DNA from: Methanomicrobia archaeon
GTDB taxonomy: Archaea > Halobacteriota > Bog-38 > Methanoflorentales > Methanoflorentaceae
DNA: 46,301 nt
Assembly (NCBI GenBank): GCA_015661395.1
Contig: JACWML010000015.1
Coordinates: 1 to 46,301, forward strand
Direction: 5' to 3'
Shown one piece after another: positions 33,093 through 41,429 of the stretch. Numbering within the stretch: position 1 is the first letter of the stretch; the number at the start of each line of letters is the position of its first letter. The translations under genes and the position numbers were made by a program. The notes below the pieces were generated by a model that was given only the letters and a program-made list of their open reading frames with translations, was not told where the DNA came from and did no database searches.

Positions 33093-33940
33093 CAGTACCG
33101 GAAGCCTCCTAAGAGCACGACAAATAATGATCCAATCACGAGATCTGCTGTCGTCCCGGGGTTGATGTGCCGCGCGACGAGCTCTTTGTCGAACTCATCG
33201 GCGTCGCCCTCTTTCAGCACGTGGGCCGCTTTTGCCGAAACCTCAAGCGCAACGTCAGTGCTGAATTTTTTTGCTATAAGTGTATCGGGGAACTCACTGA
33301 GGAGCTGAAGAAACAAGTGCACAATTGAATTCTTGACACTGAACCCCAATTCAACGTAGTGTGTCATTAATTCAGCGCCGTAAAAGGTACGAGGAAACCC
33401 TTCAGTCCATTCCTTTGCTATGGTGTCGTTTGGGCTCGATATTTGCATAACATCCAGCAGCGTCAGATTTTGTTGCTGAATTGCTTGCAATGAGGACGCG
33501 TCATTCACGTCAAGATAGTGATGCTCTCCGACGCGGACGTGCACGCTCCGAAAAGATTTATAGAACTGGATCGCGTCAGCGCTCGAAGTCTGCTTGACGA
33601 CGCTGACTAGGTTAGTCTTGAGTTGAGATATCGTGCTGCTTTTCCGTGCCGCAGCACATAAAGGAATCAGCAGCAGGATCGCGCCAAAGTGACAATTCCC
33701 CGCACTCTGCCAAGTGGCACTCGCTTGAACCGCATCAAGAATCAGACCGCCTATCCGATGCCGTGCTGACGCTGCTTTTTTGAATACAGGAAAAGTGCCA
33801 ACCGAGGATGCGAGAAAATGTTCGTAAGTTACGTCTTCAAAGTCGTGCGTTCGGTCTACATTGCCCGGCTTTGGTGTGGCAGACACCTCGAGCAACATTG
33901 CTAGCTCGGCACAACCGGCTATGAAGTCTGGGTCGTACAT
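33092..33940 (-). CDS. CitG/MdcB-like protein (triphosphoribosyl-dephospho-CoA synthase family), H4MPT-associated
   Basis: 282 residues, all helical. The family signature is S-A-T-P-K-P-G-N-V-D-R, where the Lys and Asp bind nucleotide, with H-F-G-A-I-L and NPGTTADLV near the end. CitG itself builds the malonate/citrate-lyase prosthetic group, but in methylotrophs a CitG-like gene is conserved in the H4MPT gene set, which suits this neighbourhood better. I start at MYDPDFIAGC, ten bases past the stop of the preceding gene; the ORF's first start would add 25 non-family residues inside that gene. Co-transcribed with DUF447. Confidence 0.8.
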   Translation of the reverse strand: MYDPDFIAGCAELAMLLEVSATPKPGNVDRTHDFEDVTYEHFLASSVGTFPVFKKAASARHRIGGLILDAVQASATWQSAGNCHFGAILLLIPLCAAARKSSTISQLKTNLVSVVKQTSSADAIQFYKSFRSVHVRVGEHHYLDVNDASSLQAIQQQNLTLLDVMQISSPNDTIAKEWTEGFPRTFYGAELMTHYVELGFSVKNSIVHLFLQLLSEFPDTLIAKKFSTDVALEVSAKAAHVLKEGDADEFDKELVARHINPGTTADLVIGSLFVVLLGGFRY

Positions 33941-33950
33941 GTTGAAAAGC

Positions 33951-35057
33951 TCAGTCGAGGTCTCGGCAGCTGAGAAATCTCTCTGCAAGTTGCTTTTTGA
34001 GTTGCATGTACTCAACGTCGGAAATTCCTAGGTCGTACAGCGTGCTATCTCTCCAAGGGCAAGGCCTTGTGATTTTGCAGCACCACACCATGCTGCCGAA
34101 GCACGTACCTGGTCCCGCCCCTAGCTTTGTGTTGTTGAAGCTCTCTTTGATTTGGACGTACTCTTCCTCGGAGATTCCCGCTCTTTTCAGAACATAGCGC
34201 AGTGGACACTCCTTTACGGGCATGCAACAGTACGCTAACCCCCGCAAGTCCCCTCCAGCGCAAATGTGTTTTGGGGCATTGTACCAGCCAACTGCGTCTT
34301 GAAATGACTGAACTTCAGTCAGGATTTCGTCAACAGCGGTGTTATCGGCCACAGCGGCACGGGCGACTGAGACGTAATCCGCCCCCATCGAGAACATCTT
34401 GTGAGCGCTGCCATAGTCCACGATCGAATTGTTTGCGATGATTTTGAGTGCCGTAGCATCCCGAATTTTCTTGACCAACGCGGGTCCGGAATCCATCGTA
34501 TCGACGTGAATCGCGTCGGCGCCAGCCTTGTCTATAACCTTTGCGAGCTCTATATCTGCAACAACGCCTGCGCGTACCTTCACCGAGAGCGGTACGTCTG
34601 TTTGTTTGATCTCCCGTATCCATTCGCTGAGCTTGTTGAGATCGCGCGTGAGACATTGGCCGGCGCCCAGAGCTTCCATTTCCGGCTGCCTGCAGTGGGC
34701 GTTTAGTTCGAGAATTGCCCCTTTTTGATGAATCAACTCGGCGATCGCGATCAGGGGCTCCAACGTAGTTGACCGAGCATTGATTCCGGCTTTCCTGTTG
34801 ATCGTGTTCATGATCCCGAGCTCGTTTTCGATAACAGGTGTCGGTTCGTCGTAAGCAAATTCGCTTCGCCCCTTTTTGACGAGCTCTTTCGCCGCTTCGA
34901 TGGTTGGCGCGTCAAGGTTGTATCCACCGAGAATCGCTAGTCCAACGCTCCGCGAGATAGCAAACGAGCTGTTAGTTAGTCCAGCCATCGAAGCGAGAAC
35001 CAAAGGATTCGGGATTTGGACATCGCCGATCGTCAGTTGAAAGGCTACTTGAGACAC
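33951..35057 (-). CDS. Methanogenesis marker protein 9 (DHOD/Dus-like TIM barrel with Cys-rich C-terminus)
   Basis: 368 residues. Residues 1-270 are a flavin TIM barrel like dihydroorotate dehydrogenase or tRNA-dihydrouridine synthase (IPNPLVLASMAGLTNSS, DAIHVDTMDSG, ADYVSVARA). The C-terminal ~100 residues are the methanogenesis-marker-9 domain with many Cys: HICAGGDLRGLAYCCMPVK, then GPGTCFGSMVWCCKITRPCP and YMQLKKQLAERFL. These cysteines could hold iron-sulfur clusters. The function is unknown; the family is nearly confined to methanogens and methane/alkane oxidisers. A GTG at 35057 behind AGAGGTTTC fits the family start; the TTG at 35108 is the longer alternative. Own promoter likely (AATTAAATAG, minus, about 35144-35153). 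Confidence 0.9.
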   Translation of the reverse strand: MSQVAFQLTIGDVQIPNPLVLASMAGLTNSSFAISRSVGLAILGGYNLDAPTIEAAKELVKKGRSEFAYDEPTPVIENELGIMNTINRKAGINARSTTLEPLIAIAELIHQKGAILELNAHCRQPEMEALGAGQCLTRDLNKLSEWIREIKQTDVPLSVKVRAGVVADIELAKVIDKAGADAIHVDTMDSGPALVKKIRDATALKIIANNSIVDYGSAHKMFSMGADYVSVARAAVADNTAVDEILTEVQSFQDAVGWYNAPKHICAGGDLRGLAYCCMPVKECPLRYVLKRAGISEEEYVQIKESFNNTKLGAGPGTCFGSMVWCCKITRPCPWRDSTLYDLGISDVEYMQLKKQLAERFLSCRDLD

Positions 35058-35191
35058 GATGAAACCTCTATGCGTATCAACACTCACTCGCTGCGCTGAA
35101 ATGGGCAAGTCGTAATACGGACGTTCAATATTGTATTTTGCTGCTATTTAATTTTACTTTGCAGACGCCGACTCCCTCTCAAAAGATGACC

Positions 35192-36160
35192 TTAGCTTTG
35201 GGGCGCAAGTAGTCGCACGATCTCTGTCGCCAGCTTTTTGCTTTGCTCTATGCCATACATAATCGTATCCGTGCGGAGCAGTTCAATATCGCCCGGCAAA
35301 TCGCTTTGAGAAGTGTCGTCGCGATGGTCAACGATCAAGACGTCCAAGAAGTCACTATAGAACTCCGCAACCCCTAAAGAGCTGACCGGAAGTCCACACG
35401 ATTCCATAAACTTTCGCGCAGGTCCGCTTATCGGCTCGCCGCGCACTATTGGACTAACGGCAATGACAAATCGGTCTTTAAGGACTTGTCGCATTCCGTT
35501 TACGTTAAGAATCGGCCCTATGCTTGATATCGGGTTTGAAGGCCCAATCACAACAGAACGATGTTCTTCTAGCGCTGTTTCTACTTCTTTGGTCATTTTG
35601 CCGGCCCGGGGCCTCACCTGCGAAACGCTTGGGGCTTGCTGATATTTTACCAGAAAATCTTGGATATGCATCTCGCCGTTGTCCGTTACGATCGTGGTAG
35701 GCACGAAGTCGTCCGTCATCGGGAGGACCCTCGCAGATAATTCGAACGAAGCGCATATCGCGAGGGTTGCATTAGTTAACGTCGCCCCTCGTCGCAGGAG
35801 GTCGCTGCGGAAAATATGAGTAGCCCTATCAAGCTCACCTATGATGAGCGCTTCTTTGTGTCCTAAGCTGGCTAGCCTTTCGTGGGTACAGAAAGTATCC
35901 CCGTTGATACCCCACCACCGTTCACTCACAATTCCCGCGGCGGTGTAGATAACGGTATCAAGGTCCGGACAAACAAGATTGCCCGAGATCCAGATGTCAT
36001 CTCCGGTATTAGCAATGACGGTGACTTGAGCGTCAGAACAATAGGAAAGCAAGCCGCGAAGCAGCTTGGGGCTACCTGTTCCGCCCGATAAGAGTAACAA
36101 TGTTCTTCCTCCGGACGTTCCAGTGAGCTTTTCTAGAATAAATGGGTATGTCATGCGCAT
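35192..36160 (-). CDS. cofD: 2-phospho-L-lactate (or phosphoenolpyruvate) guanylyl transferase product ligase CofD
   Basis: 322-residue CofD, which joins the lactyl- or enolpyruvyl-diphosphoguanosine donor to the deazaflavin Fo in F420 biosynthesis. The N-terminal SGGTGSPKLLRGLL is the phosphate loop; IANTGDDIWISG is the metal-binding region; VIGPSNPISSIGPIL is the Fo/GMP-binding strand. The family usually starts close to LLLLSGGTG, so the first 20 residues (MRMTYPFILEKLTG...) are an extension; no internal ATG offers a better start. F420 is the electron carrier of methanogenesis, in line with the surrounding cofactor genes. Separated from marker 9 by 135 bp, on the same strand. Confidence 0.93.
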   Translation of the reverse strand: MRMTYPFILEKLTGTSGGRTLLLLSGGTGSPKLLRGLLSYCSDAQVTVIANTGDDIWISGNLVCPDLDTVIYTAAGIVSERWWGINGDTFCTHERLASLGHKEALIIGELDRATHIFRSDLLRRGATLTNATLAICASFELSARVLPMTDDFVPTTIVTDNGEMHIQDFLVKYQQAPSVSQVRPRAGKMTKEVETALEEHRSVVIGPSNPISSIGPILNVNGMRQVLKDRFVIAVSPIVRGEPISGPARKFMESCGLPVSSLGVAEFYSDFLDVLIVDHRDDTSQSDLPGDIELLRTDTIMYGIEQSKKLATEIVRLLAPQS

Positions 36161-36427
36161 CTAAAACTGTGTTTTGTTTGGGGACTCGCAAGAAGCGAGC
36201 AAGGCATGGATGACCCGTGTCGTGCTGCGGCATGATCGCCCGCGAAACTCTTTCGATTGCTAGAGGTGGGCGTTAATAATAATCTCAACAGTCGCGCCGC
36301 CAAACGACAAACCCAAAAGCCTTAAGACTGAGAGCACGATAGAAGTAGAGGTGGTGTGGCCGTAGCTACTGACGGTCGCCTCGCTTAAGCCTTTGATTTG
36401 CCAAAAACTGTCAGCGGGAGTAGATAT
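36161..36427. other. Divergent intergenic region of cofD and the LpdD-UbiX-UbiD operon
   Basis: Contains a 5-bp hairpin (CTCGC, 36185-36189, with GCGAG, 36195-36199, around AAGAA) and AT-rich TTAATAATAATC at about 36274-36285. No textbook TATA box for either gene; GCTTAAGCC at about 36383-36391 is the best plus-strand candidate. Confidence 0.35.
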
Positions 36428-36781
36428 TTGTCTTGTGGTCACTTTGTTTTGACGAGGAACGCGGGTTCAGCAGATTTGAGGGTCGACGCAGCTCATGTGG
36501 GAAAAGACTTACTGGTGACGTTGGTGGGGGGAAAAGCGCACGTGGGCGCCGTTGCCCTGGGCGGATTTCACAAGAGGTCGTATGCTTCGGTGTTGGCTGT
36601 TCCCAATCATCGCGATGACATCATCGCTAAAGAAGCTGCCTTGCGAATTTCGAAGGAATTGCGGCAAAACTGCGTCGTGGTTGTCGGGATTCACGTCCAC
36701 AACGCATCTGAAGGGCAAGTCGCAGAGATTGTTGATACATCATTTTCGCTTATTAATGAACTCATCGAGGCTCTCAAATGA
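36428..36781 (+). CDS. LpdD-like protein, prenylated-flavin chaperone family
   Basis: 117 residues from a TTG start behind GGGAG (36415-36419); the open frame begins at 36398. The LpdD pattern is clear: D-L-L-V-T-L-V-G-G-K-A-H-V-G-A-V-A-L-G-G, then SVLAVPNHRDDIIAKEAA and V-V-V-V-G-I-H-V-H-N-A. The last codons overlap ubiX by ATGA, so the two are coupled. LpdD was named as the third subunit of gallate decarboxylase, and related domains are proposed to help load prenylated FMN. Here it heads an operon with both ubiX and ubiD, which fits that role. Confidence 0.8.
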   Translation: MSCGHFVLTRNAGSADLRVDAAHVGKDLLVTLVGGKAHVGAVALGGFHKRSYASVLAVPNHRDDIIAKEAALRISKELRQNCVVVVGIHVHNASEGQVAEIVDTSFSLINELIEALK

Positions 36782-37332
36782 CGATAATAGTTGCCATTAC
36801 CGGCGCGAGCGGAGTGCAGTACGGCGTTCGGTTGCTGGAGGCTCTAAATCAACTCGGCGTTGACACGCAACTCGTTGTGACCAAAAGTGGCCAGCAGCTT
36901 ATAGACATTGAGACTGACTACAGCTTGAACTACGTCACGTCGCTAGTCAACCGCACGTACGACGAAATGGACCTCGCCGCGCCTATTGCAAGCGGTTCCC
37001 ATATTAGCAACGGCATGGTGATAATTCCGTGCAGCGTGAAGACGCTTGGAAGTATCGCACACGGCGTTTCTTCTAACCTTGTAACGCGCGCAGCAGATGT
37101 ATGTTTGAAGGAACATAGGAAGCTCATATTGGTCGTGCGCGAAACTCCGTTGAGCGGGATTCATTTGAGCAACATGCTGAAATTGTCGCAGTGTGGAGCT
37201 GTAATAGTCCCCGCCAGTCCGGGGTTTTACACACGTCCGACTACGATCGAAGAGCTCATTGACGCTCTGGTTGCCCGGGTGCTCGACCTGTTGCAGGTTG
37301 ACCATTCGGTGTCGCGACGCTGGGGTGACTAA
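36778..37332 (+). CDS. ubiX: Flavin prenyltransferase UbiX
   Basis: 184-residue UbiX, which attaches a dimethylallyl group to FMN to make prenylated FMN for UbiD enzymes. It opens MTIIVAITGASGVQYGVRLLE and has IIPCSVKTLGSIAHGVSSNL, L-V-V-R-E-T-P-L-S and VIVPASPGFYTRPTT, the substrate-binding signatures. Overlaps LpdD by four bases and its TAA touches the ubiD ATG, so the three genes are one operon. Confidence 0.96.
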   Translation: MTIIVAITGASGVQYGVRLLEALNQLGVDTQLVVTKSGQQLIDIETDYSLNYVTSLVNRTYDEMDLAAPIASGSHISNGMVIIPCSVKTLGSIAHGVSSNLVTRAADVCLKEHRKLILVVRETPLSGIHLSNMLKLSQCGAVIVPASPGFYTRPTTIEELIDALVARVLDLLQVDHSVSRRWGD

Positions 37333-38571
37333 ATGAGACGCTTCATTCAGCATTTAAAGGACTCGGGACAACTAGAAGTCATAACTAAGCCCGTTTCGCC
37401 GATATTGCAAGCGCCGCGCCTAGCCCGAGGACGAGGACCGGTACTGTTCGAACGCATTGACGGCTTCCAAGCCATCGTAAACCTCTTGGCCTCGCGCGCG
37501 CTACTCGCCCAAGCGCTCAATGTCGACGAACGAGGGCTCTTGCACAAGCTCTTGAGCACGGCGGCAACGGGAAAAACGGTAATGCAAGACCTTGCGTGGG
37601 ACTTAGAACGCACTCCGGATCTGAGCAAGTTACCTGTAATGAAGTTTTTCGAGCGAGATGGCGGACCGTACATCACCGCAGGCGTCGTGGTGGCAAAATA
37701 TGGTCACAGAATAAACGCGTCAGTTCATCGCATGATGGTCGTCGACAAAACTTCGTTAGCCGTGAGGCTTGTGCCGCCGCGCCACACGTATCTGATGCAT
37801 AAAGCATCTGCAAAAAAAGGCGAGCCTCTGAACATCGCTGTCGCCATAGGCGTCGATCCTGTCACGCTATTTGCAACCACAACGAGACTTCCGTGTGGTC
37901 TCGAATTCAACTATGCGGCCGCCCTGAAGGGAAAGGCTCAGACGCTCATTGAATGTGAAAATGGGATCCCTGTCCCGCCCAGCGAAATAGTCTTGGAGGG
38001 GCAAATAAGCCCAACAAGAACTACAAATGAAGGTCCTTTTGTGGATCTTACGGGTACTTATGACATCGTCCGGCCTGAACCGGTTATCGAAGTAACGAGA
38101 ATGGTGTCAGCTAGAGACCCCATCTATCACTCAATTTTGCCAGCGGGCGCCGAACACTCGCTTTTGATGGGCATTCCGTATGAACCGCAGATCTACAACG
38201 CGTGCAAAAACGTAACAAAAGTGAAGAATGTGGTATTAACTGCAGGAGGACGGCACTATCTGCATGCTGTCATACAGATAGAGAAACAGACCGAGGGAGA
38301 TGCAAAAAATGTGATCATGGCAGCGTTTGCGGCTCACACGAGTCTGAAACACGTTGTAGTGGTCGATGAGGACATTGATATCTATGACGCTGATGATATC
38401 GAATTTGCAGTTGCCACCCGCGTCAAAGGCGATTTAGATGTTATGGTTATCCCAAACGTTCGCGGATCGTCCCTTGACCCGCGCACTGGAAGCGACGGCA
38501 CGACAACGAAGGTCGGCGTCGATGCCACTGCACCGCTGGTCGATCACTGGAAGTTTGAGAGGGTCCGTTAA
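37333..38571 (+). CDS. ubiD: UbiD-family decarboxylase, candidate anhydromevalonate-phosphate decarboxylase
   Basis: 412-residue prenylated-FMN-dependent decarboxylase. The N-terminal part has GRGPVLFERIDGFQAIVN; the active-site region has DGGPYITAGVV, RMMVVDKTSLAVRLVPPRHTY and PCGLEFNYAAALKG. The E-I-V-L-E-G strand and the R-x-x-D/E catalytic region follow. The length of about 410 matches the archaeal subgroup that decarboxylates trans-anhydromevalonate 5-phosphate in the modified mevalonate pathway rather than the larger bacterial ubiquinone enzyme, so isoprenoid/lipid synthesis is the best guess. No other mevalonate-pathway gene is adjacent to confirm it. Confidence 0.88.
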   Translation: MRRFIQHLKDSGQLEVITKPVSPILQAPRLARGRGPVLFERIDGFQAIVNLLASRALLAQALNVDERGLLHKLLSTAATGKTVMQDLAWDLERTPDLSKLPVMKFFERDGGPYITAGVVVAKYGHRINASVHRMMVVDKTSLAVRLVPPRHTYLMHKASAKKGEPLNIAVAIGVDPVTLFATTTRLPCGLEFNYAAALKGKAQTLIECENGIPVPPSEIVLEGQISPTRTTNEGPFVDLTGTYDIVRPEPVIEVTRMVSARDPIYHSILPAGAEHSLLMGIPYEPQIYNACKNVTKVKNVVLTAGGRHYLHAVIQIEKQTEGDAKNVIMAAFAAHTSLKHVVVVDEDIDIYDADDIEFAVATRVKGDLDVMVIPNVRGSSLDPRTGSDGTTTKVGVDATAPLVDHWKFERVR

Positions 38572-38681
38572 CACGCGTTTATCCGGTTTGCGCTCCGTGT
38601 TTCTGGACGCAGCGCACAAACGCGCCCGCGAATCGCGCAGCGTATGAAAAACCTTATGATTTACAAAACTTAGTCCTAGGT

Positions 38682-39857
38682 GTGCGAACGAGGCTCGCTC
38701 TTGAAGGCCAAACTTCTGTTTTAGTGCCGCGCTTGGATCCAAACGCGTCGTACCCTCCATCATCGGCAGCGGTCTTCTACAACCCACGGATGGAGTTAAG
38801 CCGAGACATAAGCGTTGCTTGCATACAGGCTCTTGACAATAATCAACGTGACAACAGGAGGCTCACGTACCTAGATGCGCTCGCGGGTTGTGGCATACGA
38901 GGTCTCAGAGTTGCGAACGAGGCGCAGGTCGAGGTCACGGTAAACGATTATAACCTCGCAGCTTATGAGTTGATCAAGAGGAACGCGAGAAGATTCCAGC
39001 AGAACGTCCACGTGGAGCACCGTGATGCGAACGCTTTGATGTCAGAAGCTAGGTTCAACGTGATAGACGTAGATCCGTTCGGATCCCCAGCCCCTTTTGT
39101 TGACGCAGCGTGCAGGTCAGCCAGCAAGATGCTTTGTGTGACCGCGACGGACACGGCCCCTCTAAGTGGTGCTCATTTTAGTGCCGGCGTGAGGAGGTAT
39201 TCCGCACTGCCTATGAACACAGAGTATCACGCTGAGACAGGGATACGGATACTCATTGGTACAATCATTCGAGAGCTTGTCAAATATGATAAATCTGCCA
39301 CTCCAGTCCTCGCACACGCAACCGAGCACTACTATCGGGCCTATTTGCTTCTCGATCGCAGCGCCGAGCTCGCCAATGCGTGTGTTAGGTCGATGGGATT
39401 CATAGCCCACTGTTTTACTTGCGGACATCGCTATGGGCTCCCGGGGCTGTTTCCTACCCTGCGCCCTGACTGTGCGATTTGCGGTGCAAAGCTTGCCGTG
39501 GCTGGACCTCTCTGGCTTGGGACTCTACACGATCAAAAATTCTGCCGGCAAGTTCTTGAAAACATTGAGACCGGTGTTTTTGGCACAAAGAGGCGGGCCG
39601 CAAAAATTGTCACACTGTGCCTAAATGAGCTTGACACGGTGACGTTTTTTGATTACCACAAGCTCCTGAGAGAACTTAAGTGTCCACCGGTTCCTATTGA
39701 AACGCTCGTAAGCGGACTGCGCACCGTCGGTTGTCGTGCATCGAGAACCCACTTTTCGGGCACCTCGATCAAGACGGACGCTGACGCAGACACGTTGAAG
39801 CGAGTGCTGCTCGACTTGAGCTGCGAGAGCGAGAAAGCCCGACTTAATCGCCGTTGA
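38682..39857 (+). CDS. trm1: tRNA (guanine26-N2)-dimethyltransferase Trm1
   Basis: 391-residue methyltransferase that makes m2,2G26. N-terminus RTRLALEGQTSVLVPRLD, then FYNPRMELSRDISVA and the SAM site YLDALAGCGIRGLRVANE. The catalytic acidic motif is IDVDPFGSPAPF. A zinc-finger-like segment has H-C-F-T-C-G-H-R and P-D-C-A-I-C-G. The start is GTG at 38682. A TTATGATT-like box about 26 bp before it fits a leaderless message; no ribosome site is visible. Confidence 0.95.
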   Translation: MRTRLALEGQTSVLVPRLDPNASYPPSSAAVFYNPRMELSRDISVACIQALDNNQRDNRRLTYLDALAGCGIRGLRVANEAQVEVTVNDYNLAAYELIKRNARRFQQNVHVEHRDANALMSEARFNVIDVDPFGSPAPFVDAACRSASKMLCVTATDTAPLSGAHFSAGVRRYSALPMNTEYHAETGIRILIGTIIRELVKYDKSATPVLAHATEHYYRAYLLLDRSAELANACVRSMGFIAHCFTCGHRYGLPGLFPTLRPDCAICGAKLAVAGPLWLGTLHDQKFCRQVLENIETGVFGTKRRAAKIVTLCLNELDTVTFFDYHKLLRELKCPPVPIETLVSGLRTVGCRASRTHFSGTSIKTDADADTLKRVLLDLSCESEKARLNRR

Positions 39858-39952
39858 TTATGGAGTCGTAACGGTCTGTTTGAAGACAGCGGCGACAATG
39901 CACGGGAGAACTGAAAAGAGACTTTGTTGAGCCTCTGACCCCTTTGCTGGCG

Positions 39953-40561
39953 TCACATTCCCAAAGTCTTGCGAATAACTTGAGTAAAAACGAGTGAGCA
40001 GACTAGGTACCAAATAAGCCAAACAGGAAAACCGAAAATGACGCCTTGAGTGTACGCCAGTACTCCAAAATGGGGAAAAATGATCGTAGTTGACACGCTG
40101 GGTGGCCATAACTCTTGGTGTGACATTATGTAACTTAGCCAGCCAAACAGCGGTAGCGAGATGATCAGTATGTATGGCATAGGTCTCATGGTCTGTGCTT
40201 GAACGTCCATGCTGAGCTCCATCACTTCGGCACGTTCTTTCTCGAGCTTCTTTAGTTTGCCTTTGTCTCCGGCCAGTTGGGCCTCACGGTAGACCTTTTG
40301 AAAGTCCCGCATCTTTGCTTGAGACTGCTTTAACTGCTTTTGATCGACGAAGCGGTTCAGAAGCAGCGAAGAGTAAGAGCCTGTGATAACCGACAGCAAA
40401 AGGATCGTGATAAAAAGGGGGACGTGGAGGGTGGTAACCAAGCCCCCGAGGACAGAGTTCATGACTTGACCAACGGGATTTCGCAGAAAAGCGTAGGCTA
40501 CTGTCATCACCAAATAGACGAGCAAGAGCCTCGTCATCACGCTAGTCGTACTTTGTGCCAT
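39953..40561 (-). CDS. DUF106 protein, Oxa1/EMC3-like membrane insertase
   Basis: 202 residues. Membrane helices at about 10-25, 45-68, 127-146 and 170-195. Between the first helices and the core, a long charged coiled coil (KQLKQSQAKMRDFQKVYREAQLAGDKGKLKKLEKERAEVMEL) lies in the cytoplasm. This layout is the archaeal DUF106 family, a relative of YidC, Oxa1, EMC3 and TMCO1 that helps insert membrane proteins. Usually found with secY in other archaea; here it stands alone between Trm1 and RrmJ. ACTATTTATTC (minus, about 40650-40660) may be its TATA box. Confidence 0.9.
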   Translation of the reverse strand: MAQSTTSVMTRLLLVYLVMTVAYAFLRNPVGQVMNSVLGGLVTTLHVPLFITILLLSVITGSYSSLLLNRFVDQKQLKQSQAKMRDFQKVYREAQLAGDKGKLKKLEKERAEVMELSMDVQAQTMRPMPYILIISLPLFGWLSYIMSHQELWPPSVSTTIIFPHFGVLAYTQGVIFGFPVWLIWYLVCSLVFTQVIRKTLGM

Positions 40562-40716
40562 TACTCTCAGACATCAGTGCGTCGTTCGGAAAAGAATCTT
40601 TTGGTGGGTCCGTAGCTGCGATACAACGAGTAGTTTCCAATACGTGAATAAATAGTTTTACGTCAGCAACTTGCGCTCGAACCCTCCACGTGAATTTAGC
40701 ACAGGTTACCCAATCC

Positions 40717-41331
40717 TCAACGACTCAGCTTGGTCAAGTGGTTTTCTAAGGGTGTGTAACGCTTAGCTACTATGTATGTTTCGGCGCTTTGCTTTCGTGA
40801 TGCTCGCGGGTTGAACGCTTTGACAAATCTAAAATACGCGCTCACCTCGCGTGTAAACGTCTCAAAGAGGTCCCCTTGGAAAACTTTTACCACGAAATTG
40901 CCGCCGGGTTTCAGCACGCATTTGGTGATTTCTAAGGCGTAGGCTGCAAGGTCGATTGATCGTGCGTGGTCCAGACTCCATGCACCACTTAGATTCGGGG
41001 CAGCATCCGATGTGACGACATCTACAGCATCTACAATCCCTAGTATTTTATTCACTATTTCTGGGGAAGTTAGGTCGCCTCGAATAGGCGTCACCCCCTG
41101 CAGCGGAGCGATTCGCTGCCGATCAACGGCTATGGCAGACGCTTCTAAATGGCGAATCACTTGGAGCCATCCACCAGGGGCGGCGCCCAAATCAACGACC
41201 ACATCTCCTCGTCGTATGACATGGTACCGTTCTTGAATTTCCAGCAGTTTGAACGAAGCTCGCGATCGATATCCCTCCGACTTCGCCCGCCGGTAGTAAT
41301 AGTCCTTTCGCCGTTTCTCGAGGCTTTTCAT
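40717..41331 (-). CDS. rlmE: rRNA 2'-O-ribose methyltransferase RrmJ/FtsJ
   Basis: 204-residue FtsJ-type enzyme that methylates a 2'-hydroxyl in large-subunit rRNA. The SAM site is V-V-D-L-G-A-A-P-G-G-W. The K-D-K-E catalytic set is readable: Lys in SRASFKLLE, Asp in TSDAAPNLSG, Lys in FVVKVFQGD, Glu in QSAETYIV. I start at MKSLEKRRKDYYYRRAK, the conserved basic N-terminus, with the TATA-like element at 41384-41395 upstream; the ORF's extra 31 residues lie before the predicted message. Confidence 0.93.
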   Translation of the reverse strand: MKSLEKRRKDYYYRRAKSEGYRSRASFKLLEIQERYHVIRRGDVVVDLGAAPGGWLQVIRHLEASAIAVDRQRIAPLQGVTPIRGDLTSPEIVNKILGIVDAVDVVTSDAAPNLSGAWSLDHARSIDLAAYALEITKCVLKPGGNFVVKVFQGDLFETFTREVSAYFRFVKAFNPRASRKQSAETYIVAKRYTPLENHLTKLSR

Positions 41332-41383
41332 TCTAGTTGATAGGGCGCGCGTAGAATAAAAAGCATTATGGGCAGCCAGACGG

Positions 41384-41395
41384 CTTTTATATACT
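41384..41395. promoter_or_regulatory. Shared bidirectional TATA element of rrmJ and the PTPS gene
   Basis: CTTTTATATACT reads AGTATATAAAAG on the other strand, so one element is a passable TATA box both ways. It predicts transcription at about 41417 for the PTPS gene (13-nt leader) and about 41365 for rrmJ. Confidence 0.5.
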
Positions 41396-41429
41396 ACTCT
41401 ACTAATAGACAAGTGCAGCAACAAGAAAG

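Noticed and set aside
36185-36199. 5-bp hairpin as a riboswitch in front of cofD or lpdD
   Set aside because: Too short and isolated, with no conserved loop; likely chance pairing.
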